Shown: positions 1 through 5,535 of the stretch, piece after piece | How the letters are laid out: each line of letters starts with the position of its first letter | Numbering within the stretch: the first letter of the stretch is position 1 | Assembly: GCA_910585655.1 (NCBI GenBank) | Contig: CAJUFW010000101.1 | Location: 6,577-12,111 of the forward strand | Source of the DNA: an uncultured Lachnospiraceae bacterium | GTDB lineage: Bacteria; Bacillota_A; Clostridia; Lachnospirales; Lachnospiraceae | Reading direction: 5' to 3' | Length of the DNA: 5,535 bases | The notes under the pieces: generated by a model | The model's input: only the letters and a program-made list of their open reading frames with translations | The model's database searches: none | What the model was told of the DNA's origin: nothing | Program-made: the position numbers and the translations under genes

Positions 1-1461
1 CCGGTTAAAGTAAGGGAATATACAAAAAAGATTACAGCTTCCGGTCAGCATTTGCTGGGTTTAATCAACGATGTGCTGGATGTCTCGAAAATCGAAAGCG
101 GGAAGGCGGTACTTACACTTGGGGAATTTATGTTAAGCAGTATGATTTCCTCAATTGATGCGATCATCCGTCCGGCTGCCAAAAACAGGGGACAGAGTTT
201 TGACGTTTCCGTGACCGGAATCAAGCATGAAGTGCTGATTGGAGATGAGACACGCTTAAACCAGATTTTGATTAACCTGCTTTCCAATGCGGTAAAGTAT
301 ACACAGGAGGGCGGCAGTATATGGCTTCGTATCATTGGCTTGGAGCAGCGGTCAAGCCAATATGAACGAATCAGGATTGAGGTAGAGGACAACGGTTTTG
401 GCATGACGCCAGAGTATTTAAAGGTGATTTTCGATGCGTTTACAAGGGCGGAGAACAGTACCACCAACAAAGTACAGGGAACCGGGCTTGGGATGGCGAT
501 TACAAAAAATATCGTAGAGCTGATGGGCGGGACAATAGAAGTACACAGTGAGGTAAATAAAGGAAGTCTGTTTATCGTAGAACTGGAATTACGGATTGCC
601 GAGCAGGAAGAGGATGCTTCTTTTTGGGAGCATTATGGGATTTCTCCTATGCTGGTAGTGGACGATGACAAAGATGTCTGTGAGGGCATCTGTTCTCTGA
701 TGGAAGATACTGGTGTTTCCGTTGTCGTACGACATCAGGGAGAAGAGGTGATTCATACGCTGGAAGAAGCGGCTGCGGCTGAACATCCGTATCAGCTGGT
801 GTTGCTGGACTGGAAAATGCCTGGTATGAACGGTATAGAGATAGCCAGGAAAATACGGACAGAGATATCTGAACGAGTTCCGATTTTGTTGCTGACGGCA
901 TATGATTGGGATATGATAGAGGAAGAAGCGTTACAGGCGGGGATTGATGGATTTTTGACAAAACCATTCTTTGTTTCGGCATTTAAGGAAAAGCTGCGGG
1001 AGCTTTATGCAGAGTGGGAGGAAGAGGGCAGTAAAAAGGTGCCGGAAGAGATAGAAAGCCTGAAAGGATATCATTTCTTAGTGGCAGAGGACAACGAAAT
1101 CAATTATGAAATCTTGCGGGAAGTGCTTAGTATTGAGGAGGCGACCTGTGAGATTGTAGTAAACGGCAAGCAGGCAGTGGAGCGATTCTGCCAGGCGTCG
1201 GTCGGAGAATTTGACGCTATTTTAATGGATGTACAGATGCCGGTGATGAATGGCTATGAGGCAACAAAACAAATCCGTGCTTTGAATCGGGAGGACGCAA
1301 AGACAATACCGATTATTGCTATGACAGCAAATGCTTTTGCGGAAGATGTCCGGGATGCGATGAACGCCGGAATGGATGCTCATGTGGCAAAGCCGGTAGA
1401 TCTGGAACTGCTAAAAAAGACAATCAATCAATATGTAAGGAGAAGGGAAATAGATTCATGA
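1..1461 (+). CDS. Hybrid sensor histidine kinase with two receiver domains (5' end cut by window)
   Basis: The reading frame is open from base 1, so the start, the sensor region and the phosphorylated H-box histidine lie upstream. Residues here count from the first codon in the window. Residues 1-35 are the end of the HisKA dimerisation domain (HLLGLINDVLDVSKIESGK). An HATPase_c domain follows at about 78-197, with N-box N92/N96, G1 box DNGFGM (130-135), F box IFDAF (143-147) and G2 box GTGLGM (160-165). Receiver 1 (about 216-337) has acidic residues D221/D222, phospho-acceptor D270 in LLDWKMPGMNG, T299 and K321. Receiver 2 (about 358-480) has E363/D364, D410 in LMDVQMPVMNG, T442 and K464. 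Both receivers look functional. The protein ends just after receiver 2, with no HPt or DNA-binding domain. It should autophosphorylate on signal and relay phosphate through the receivers; the final output is not visible. It overlaps the downstream lipoprotein gene by 4 bases. The family call is firm; the ligand is unknown. Confidence 0.95.
   Translation, partial: PVKVREYTKKITASGQHLLGLINDVLDVSKIESGKAVLTLGEFMLSSMISSIDAIIRPAAKNRGQSFDVSVTGIKHEVLIGDETRLNQILINLLSNAVKYTQEGGSIWLRIIGLEQRSSQYERIRIEVEDNGFGMTPEYLKVIFDAFTRAENSTTNKVQGTGLGMAITKNIVELMGGTIEVHSEVNKGSLFIVELELRIAEQEEDASFWEHYGISPMLVVDDDKDVCEGICSLMEDTGVSVVVRHQGEEVIHTLEEAAAAEHPYQLVLLDWKMPGMNGIEIARKIRTEISERVPILLLTAYDWDMIEEEALQAGIDGFLTKPFFVSAFKEKLRELYAEWEEEGSKKVPEEIESLKGYHFLVAEDNEINYEILREVLSIEEATCEIVVNGKQAVERFCQASVGEFDAILMDVQMPVMNGYEATKQIRALNREDAKTIPIIAMTANAFAEDVRDAMNAGMDAHVAKPVDLELLKKTINQYVRRREIDS
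1438..1447 (+). promoter_or_regulatory. Shine-Dalgarno of the binding-protein gene, inside the kinase gene
   Basis: The purine run AGGAGAAGGG lies in the last codons of the kinase gene, 10 bases before the ATG at 1458. That ATG shares ATGA with the kinase stop codon. The arrangement favours reinitiation or translational coupling and supports this start for the lipoprotein. Confidence 0.6.
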
Positions 1462-2756
1462 AAAAAGCGGTAGGTATGATTTTGACAGTGGTATTGCTGA
1501 TAGGATTGTCTGCCTGCGGATGGAGGGACTCTTCTAACATCAATCTGATGGAGGAAGAAGAAGGAGAAAAGAAAGTCGTCAATTTATTTGGACCGATGGA
1601 AAAATCGAATCCAAATGCGGACAATGTAGCAAGAACAGCTCATGAACTGACGGTATTGATGGCAGAAGAGCGATTGGACGTATATGTGGAATATCGGACG
1701 TATACTGCGGAGGATTACCAAGATAAAACTTATGATGAGGTAATCACCGATCGTGCCAGAAATGATATGGATGATTTATACCTGCTCAATCCGGATGTGA
1801 CTCATGTCTTGGGAAAGGAAGGAAAATTAGCCGATCTTTCGGAACTGGACTGCGCCAAAAATCTAAGAGAAGTGGTTAAATTGGCAAATACCATTGACGG
1901 AAAGCTGGTAGCAATTCCACAGGAGGTGGTAGCCTATGGGTTGTTTATCAATCAGGATATATTTGATCAATACCAGTTGGAACTACCGAATACTCCGGAG
2001 GAGTTTTTGGAATGCTGCCGGGTATTAAAGGAAAATGGAATCGAAACTCCGGTTGGTGCCAATCGTTGGTGGCTGGAATGTTTTGTTCTGGCGATAGGCT
2101 ATGCGGATTTGTACAACGGAGGCGATACAGATGCGCAAATTGAAGCCTTGAACAACGGAGAAGCAAAATTAAGCGATTATATGCGTCCTGGTTTTGAATT
2201 TGTAAAAAAGATGATAGATTTAGGATATATTGATGCAAAGAAAGCGTATACCTATGAGGCGATCGAGGGAGAAGGACCGGATTTTCTGGCACAGAAAACG
2301 CCGATTGTCATGGCTTATTGGGGCGCCGCCAATACAGAAACCGCCTATGGAAACCCGGATTTTAACATGCAGGTAATCGGATTTCCTACCAGCCTGGGTC
2401 CAATGCCGGTTATGCCAATGACTGGATATGCTTTAGGTGCGGAGGCAGAACATAAGGAAGACGCAATGGCGGTATTGGAGGTTATTTTATCGGATGAGGC
2501 GCTACAGCTTTATACCGATCACAACCATGTGATTTCACCGTCTAAAAACGTAGAGGTGGAGTGTATTGATGCCCTAAAGCCGTTAAACGACCGTATCAAT
2601 GAGGGTGTTTTCGTACTTGGAGCCAATGCTAATATGAAGGTGGAGCAATGGGGAAATACCTGTCTGATTGTCCGCGAGCTGTTAAACGGAGCTTCTGTAG
2701 AGGAATGTATGGAGGCGTTTGATAAGCTTCAGGAGGAATCCTTGCAGCAGGATTGA
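1458..2756 (+). CDS. Extracellular solute-binding lipoprotein, carbohydrate ABC type (family 1-like)
   Basis: This is a 432-aa membrane-anchored binding protein on the outer face of the cell membrane. The N-terminus has KK, a hydrophobic stretch (residues 5-19) and the lipobox L17-S18-A19-C20, so the mature protein should start at lipid-modified C20. A short acidic linker (about 31-37) precedes the folded part. The segment 150-205 (VAIPQEVVAYGLFINQDIF, then LPNTPEEF and a TPVGANRWW stretch) is typical of sugar-binding proteins related to MalE/UgpB (COG1653). W204, W205, W288 and W398 are candidate stacking residues for a sugar-like ligand. The length is normal for the family. The ATG is fixed by the signal peptide and the 4-base overlap with the kinase gene. 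No permease gene follows, so it may be a ligand sensor for the kinase, or it may serve a transporter encoded elsewhere. Seven cysteines besides C20 are unusual for an exported protein. The fold call is solid; the ligand is not predictable. Confidence 0.9.
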   Translation: MKKAVGMILTVVLLIGLSACGWRDSSNINLMEEEEGEKKVVNLFGPMEKSNPNADNVARTAHELTVLMAEERLDVYVEYRTYTAEDYQDKTYDEVITDRARNDMDDLYLLNPDVTHVLGKEGKLADLSELDCAKNLREVVKLANTIDGKLVAIPQEVVAYGLFINQDIFDQYQLELPNTPEEFLECCRVLKENGIETPVGANRWWLECFVLAIGYADLYNGGDTDAQIEALNNGEAKLSDYMRPGFEFVKKMIDLGYIDAKKAYTYEAIEGEGPDFLAQKTPIVMAYWGAANTETAYGNPDFNMQVIGFPTSLGPMPVMPMTGYALGAEAEHKEDAMAVLEVILSDEALQLYTDHNHVISPSKNVEVECIDALKPLNDRINEGVFVLGANANMKVEQWGNTCLIVRELLNGASVEECMEAFDKLQEESLQQD

Positions 2757-2782
2757 GTTTTTCAGGATAAATTGCGTATACT
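2753..2782 (+). promoter_or_regulatory. Candidate sigma-A-type promoter for the asnB unit
   Basis: A -35-like TTGAGT (2753-2758, 4 of 6 consensus bases, overlapping the lipoprotein stop codon) is followed after 18 bases by a -10-like TATACT (2777-2782, 5 of 6). A start near 2789 would give a leader of about 80 bases before the asnB ATG. The position at the junction between two functionally unrelated gene groups adds support. It was found by eye, so a chance match is possible. Confidence 0.4.
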
Positions 2783-2869
2783 GAATAGAGAGTGCAAAGA
2801 GAAAAAGAAATAACAGCCAGAAGCTTGGATTGTTATGGATAGATAAAAGAAAGGTTGTGGGGATAAGGA
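2757..2869. other. Intergenic gap between lipoprotein gene and asnB
   Basis: This stretch of 113 bases has no gene I can support. It is purine-rich on the + strand. It contains most of the candidate promoter, a weak imperfect hairpin (2812-2834) with no T run after it, and the asnB ribosome binding region. The predicted leader is too short for a T-box riboswitch, which often controls amino-acid genes in Firmicutes, and no T-box core sequence is present. Confidence 0.6.
2859..2869 (+). promoter_or_regulatory. Ribosome binding region of asnB, atypical spacing
   Basis: The string GGGGATAAGGA runs directly into the ATG at 2870. The best Shine-Dalgarno-like part by sequence, AAGGA, touches the start codon and is too close for normal use. 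The usable element is probably GGGGA (2859-2863), 6 bases away, which is a weaker match. The start itself is not in doubt because the second residue must be the catalytic cysteine. Confidence 0.45.
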
Positions 2870-4762
2870 ATGTGTGGCTTTGCCGGTTTTACAATAACAA
2901 AAATACTTCAGGAACAGAAGGAGGCAGAAACAGGTCAGGTGACGGCGCGTGCAAAGGAGATTGCACACCGGATGGGAGAGAGGATAGCCCATCGGGGACC
3001 GGATCAGGACGCTGTGTATGCAGATGAAGAGATTGCTCTGTGCTTTCGACGTTTGGCAATCATTGACTTAGAGGGCGGGGCGCAGCCGATGTTTAACGAG
3101 GACGGCAGTATGGTCTTGACCTTTAACGGAGAAATTTATAATTTTATGGAGCTGCAAAAGGATCTGGAGGAAAAAGGGCATCACTTTAAAACCCGTGCGG
3201 ATTCGGAAGTGCTGTTGCATGGTTATGAGGAATATGGAAGCGAGTTTGTCAAAAAGCTGCGGGGTATGTATGCGTTTGTGATTTGGGATAAAAACCGGAA
3301 AAAGCTGTTTGGAGCCAGGGATATTTTTGGGATTAAGCCCTTTTATTATTATCAGCATAACGGGGAATTTATGTTTGGATCTGAGATCAAATCCTTTTTA
3401 GAGCATCCAGGCTTTGAAAAAGCTGTCAATATAAAGCGGCTGCCGGACTGGATGAGCTTTGAATATCTGCCGGATACGGAAACGATGTTTGAGCATGTAT
3501 ACAAGCTTCCGGCAGCGCACTATTTGGAATATGAAAACGGAAAGCTTTCGATCAAACGTTATTATACGATTCGTTATCAGACGGATGAAAGCAAGAGCTT
3601 AGAGGACTGGGAGGAGCGGATTACCGAAGAGTTTGCCAAATCCGTTGAAGTGCATAAAATCAGCGACGTAGAGGTAGGATGCTTTTTATCAAGCGGTGTG
3701 GATTCTAGTTATACCGTAAAAGAGGTCTCTAAGGTAATGAAGGACGTCAAGACTTTTTCGGTAGGCTATGAGGAGGAAAAATACAGCGAGCTTTCCTATG
3801 CGCAGCAGTTTTCCAAAGCAATTGGGGTGGAAAATATTTCCAATAAAGTTTCGGCAGACGAATACTTTGCAATGGCTGGAAAAATCCAATACTATATGGA
3901 CGATCCGTTGCCGAACCCTTCGGAAGTGCCGCTGTATTTCCTGGCGCAGAACGCCAGAAAATATGTAAAGGTAGTTCTGTCCGGAGAAGGAGCCGACGAG
4001 CTGTTCGGCGGTTATCCGATGTATATTGAGGGCGGGCATTTTCAAAAGTATACGAAAATCCCCAAAGGAATCCGAAAGGCAGCCGCAGGAGTGGCAAGGC
4101 GTCTTCCGCGCTTTAAAGGACAGCGGTTTCTTATCCGGGGAGCAATGGAGCCATACCAGAGGTTTATGCGGAACAACTATGTATTTCATTATAACGAGCG
4201 CGATCAATATCTGGCAGACTCGATTCCTTCCAAAAAACCGGAGGAGTATGTCAAACCTTATTTTGACGAGGTAGCAGGCTTAGACGAACCGACGCAGCTT
4301 CAGTATGTTGATATTCACACTTGGATGCTTTATGATATTTTACAAAAAGCCGACCGGATGAGTATGGCAAACTCTTTAGAGTTGCGGGTGCCGTTTTTGG
4401 ATAAAAAAATGCTCGAATTGTCTGTCCAGATTCCGACTCGTTACCGGGTAGATGGAGAGACTACCAAGGTAGCGCTTCGACGCGCCGCCTTAAAGCAGAT
4501 CCCGGAGAGAACAGCCAATAAAAAGAAGCTGGGATTTCCGGTACCGTTAAACGACTGGCTCCGTCAGGACAAGTATTACCAGATAGTAAAGAAAGCCTTT
4601 GAAAGCAAGGAAGCGGCAAAATTTTTCAATCAGAAGGCTATCCTGAAACTGTTAGAAGATCACAAAGAAGGAAAAGCATTGAATATGAAAAAAATCTGGA
4701 CGGTGTATAGCTTTTTACTGTGGTATGAAGAGTTTTTTATAAAAGAGGCGGCAAAGCGGTAA
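2870..4762 (+). CDS. asnB: Asparagine synthetase, glutamine-hydrolysing (AsnB)
   Basis: This 630-aa cytoplasmic enzyme makes asparagine from aspartate, glutamine and ATP, giving glutamate, AMP and pyrophosphate. The N-terminal glutaminase domain (about 2-220) starts MCGFAGF. C2 is the nucleophile after removal of Met1, which fixes the start. Further glutaminase motifs are HRGPD (41-45), RRLAIID (60-66), NGEIYN (86-91) and ADSE (110-113). The C-terminal synthetase domain carries the ATP pyrophosphate loop SSGVDSS (274-280), SGEGADELFGGY (371-382), ADRMSMANSLELRVPFLD and a KLGFPVPLNDWLR stretch. All key motifs are intact and there is no frameshift. It is longer than E. coli AsnB (554 aa) and close to the Bacillus AsnB type (about 630 aa). 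In B. subtilis that type amidates meso-diaminopimelate in peptidoglycan, so a cell-wall role is a possible alternative. It is preceded by a candidate promoter and followed after 33 bases by the 88-aa gene, probably in one operon. Confidence 0.95.
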   Translation: MCGFAGFTITKILQEQKEAETGQVTARAKEIAHRMGERIAHRGPDQDAVYADEEIALCFRRLAIIDLEGGAQPMFNEDGSMVLTFNGEIYNFMELQKDLEEKGHHFKTRADSEVLLHGYEEYGSEFVKKLRGMYAFVIWDKNRKKLFGARDIFGIKPFYYYQHNGEFMFGSEIKSFLEHPGFEKAVNIKRLPDWMSFEYLPDTETMFEHVYKLPAAHYLEYENGKLSIKRYYTIRYQTDESKSLEDWEERITEEFAKSVEVHKISDVEVGCFLSSGVDSSYTVKEVSKVMKDVKTFSVGYEEEKYSELSYAQQFSKAIGVENISNKVSADEYFAMAGKIQYYMDDPLPNPSEVPLYFLAQNARKYVKVVLSGEGADELFGGYPMYIEGGHFQKYTKIPKGIRKAAAGVARRLPRFKGQRFLIRGAMEPYQRFMRNNYVFHYNERDQYLADSIPSKKPEEYVKPYFDEVAGLDEPTQLQYVDIHTWMLYDILQKADRMSMANSLELRVPFLDKKMLELSVQIPTRYRVDGETTKVALRRAALKQIPERTANKKKLGFPVPLNDWLRQDKYYQIVKKAFESKEAAKFFNQKAILKLLEDHKEGKALNMKKIWTVYSFLLWYEEFFIKEAAKR

Positions 4763-4782
4763 ACTGTCGCGAAAGCTGTTAA

Positions 4783-4790
4783 GGGGGAGG
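4783..4790 (+). promoter_or_regulatory. Strong Shine-Dalgarno of the 88-aa gene
   Basis: GGGGGAGG lies 5 bases before the ATG at 4796. It is the strongest ribosome binding site in the window and supports the small gene as real. The 33-base gap after asnB has no clear terminator, so read-through from asnB is likely. Confidence 0.7.
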
Positions 4791-4795
4791 AAACG

Positions 4796-5062
4796 ATGGA
4801 GATTACGGCAAAGGATATTTTACCGTTTCAATTTTATACCTACAAACAGCCTTTTACGGGAAGCTGTCAGGGAATGCGTTACCGGATTGTTCAAAAAGAG
4901 GAAGACGCAAAGGCTTATTTTGAGGTTAGTGTCTGGGGGGAGCCTTACGCCTATGAGCATACGCCGCCAGAAGAAATCGAAAAACAGACTTTTCCGTTTG
5001 ACACAGAGGGGTACCAACGAGTGTTGGCATGGCTGAATGAAAAGAGAGGGGAATACCAATGA
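4796..5062 (+). CDS. Small conserved-looking protein of unknown function (88 aa)
   Basis: I do not recognise this protein. It is 88 aa, probably soluble and cytoplasmic: no signal peptide, no membrane segment. It is rich in aromatic and acidic residues. Segments of note are LPFQFYTYKQPFTG (9-22), GMRYRIV (26-32), VSVWGEPYAYEHTPPEE (44-60) and a C-terminal TFPFDTEGYQRVLAWLNEK (65-83). The alternation of hydrophobic and charged residues suggests a compact mainly beta fold with a C-terminal helix, but this is inference. Evidence that it is a real gene: an excellent Shine-Dalgarno 5 bases upstream, codon use like the neighbours, a tight fit between asnB and the next gene, and a 4-base ATGA overlap with the membrane protein gene. 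The overlap suggests linked expression and perhaps a joint function with that protein. The antisense frames over it lack such support. Confidence 0.8.
   Translation: MEITAKDILPFQFYTYKQPFTGSCQGMRYRIVQKEEDAKAYFEVSVWGEPYAYEHTPPEEIEKQTFPFDTEGYQRVLAWLNEKRGEYQ
5047..5052 (+). promoter_or_regulatory. Shine-Dalgarno of the membrane protein gene
   Basis: AGGGGA lies inside the end of the 88-aa gene, 6 bases before the ATG at 5059. It decides the start of the partial membrane protein gene and fits translational coupling across the ATGA overlap. Confidence 0.6.
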
Positions 5063-5535
5063 AAAAGCTGCTTCGTTTTATTGTGTATTTGGCAGGACTG
5101 GCAGTTTTGTCGTTAGGAGTGGTATTAAATACGAAAACGGGACTGGGAGTTTCGGCGATCAATTCGATTCCTTATGCGGCGGCAGAGCTGACCGGGCTTT
5201 CTCTGGGGATGACAACGGCTATTCTCTATATGATTTGCGTAGGGATTGAAAGCATCATGATGGGAAAGAACTGGAATGTAAAGATACTGCTGCAGGTGCC
5301 GTTTTCTATTTTGTTTGGGATTTATGTCAACGTATTTAATGAATGGATTACTTATCAGGCAGAGGGAATCGTGCTGAAAATTTTACTTTTAGCGGTGGCG
5401 ATTGTACTGACCGGGCTTGGAGCTTTTCTTTCGGTTTCTATGGATATCGTGCCAAATGCGCCGGATGGGTTGGCACAGATGATGGGAGAAAAGCTGAAAA
5501 AGGGATTTGGCTTTGGAAAGTGTGTACTGGATATC
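5059..5535 (+). CDS. YczE/YitT-type integral membrane protein (3' end cut by window)
   Basis: The frame is open from ATG 5059 to the last base, giving the first 159 residues. The protein is strongly hydrophobic. Likely membrane segments are about 7-24, 47-67, 75-94 and 104-125, with basic residues at the N-terminus (MKKLLR). After segment 1 comes NTKTGLGVSAINSIPY (24-39), and after segment 4 MDIVPNAPDGLAQM (128-141) followed by GFGFGKCVLD (149-158). This layout resembles the YczE/YyaS/YitT membrane family, in which a loop after the first helix and a P-x-D-G-type loop recur. The molecular function of the family is not established. B. subtilis-group YczE has been linked to lipopeptide and polyketide production, and nothing here points to such a pathway. 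About one more helix or two would be expected beyond the window. It overlaps the 88-aa gene by 4 bases and has its own Shine-Dalgarno. The membrane call is firm; the family name is moderately sure. Confidence 0.8.
   Translation, partial: MKKLLRFIVYLAGLAVLSLGVVLNTKTGLGVSAINSIPYAAAELTGLSLGMTTAILYMICVGIESIMMGKNWNVKILLQVPFSILFGIYVNVFNEWITYQAEGIVLKILLLAVAIVLTGLGAFLSVSMDIVPNAPDGLAQMMGEKLKKGFGFGKCVLDI

Noticed and set aside
52..54. TTG at 52 as the start of the kinase gene
   Set aside because: The frame is open back to base 1 and the upstream codons continue the HisKA helix, so the TTG is an internal leucine and the gene is cut by the window edge.
45..470. Antisense open frame (141 aa) opposite the kinase ATPase domain
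   Set aside because: It mirrors conserved kinase motifs on the other strand and has no family features of its own.
2812..2834. Imperfect inverted repeat (AACAGCCA against TGGATTGTT) as a terminator after the lipoprotein gene
   Set aside because: The stem needs a G-T pair and a bulge, is AT-rich, and no T run follows. It is too weak to call.
2783..2869. T-box or other riboswitch upstream of asnB
   Set aside because: The leader is only about 80 bases, lacks the conserved T-box core and has no terminator/antiterminator pair.
2830..3027. Plus-strand 65-aa frame overlapping the start of asnB
   Set aside because: It is out of frame with the conserved MCGFAGF start of asnB and has a low-complexity product; it is a chance frame.
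3689..4207. Long antisense open frame (172 aa) inside asnB
   Set aside because: It lies fully opposite a well-supported enzyme gene and shows no recognisable domain; it is a shadow of asnB codon use.
4765..4780. Small GC-GAAA-GC hairpin just after asnB as a terminator
   Set aside because: Only two solid base pairs hold it before mismatches and wobble pairs, and no T run follows; the next gene starts within 33 bases.

Overview
The window looks like chromosomal DNA from a Gram-positive anaerobe of the class Clostridia, most likely a Lachnospiraceae-type gut organism. This rests on gene style (a hybrid kinase with two receiver domains, a lipoprotein of the sugar-binding type, a Bacillus-like AsnB), purine-rich Shine-Dalgarno sites, moderate GC and tight same-strand packing. 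The genus cannot be fixed from the sequence. All five supported genes are on the + strand, and both ends of the window cut through a gene.

Region 1 (1-2756) is a signalling pair. The 3' part of a hybrid sensor histidine kinase (end of the HisKA domain, ATPase domain, two receiver domains) overlaps by 4 bases (ATGA) a gene for an extracytoplasmic solute-binding lipoprotein of the carbohydrate ABC type. No transporter permease or ATPase gene follows the lipoprotein. It may therefore feed ligand information to the kinase instead of, or as well as, serving a transporter.

Region 2 (2757-2869) is a 113-base gap with no gene. It holds a plausible sigma-A-type promoter (TTGAGT, 18-base spacer, TATACT) and the ribosome binding region of the next gene. 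I see no convincing terminator and no T-box.

Region 3 (2870-5535) looks like a second transcription unit. It contains a complete glutamine-dependent asparagine synthetase (630 aa, catalytic residues intact). After 33 bases comes a strong Shine-Dalgarno and an 88-aa protein I do not recognise. That gene overlaps by 4 bases (ATGA) a multi-spanning membrane protein of the YczE/YitT type, which runs off the end of the window.

No RNA genes, CRISPR arrays, insertion sequences, attachment sites or notable repeats were seen. The clearest leads are the kinase/binding-protein pair and the coupled small protein/membrane protein pair behind asnB.
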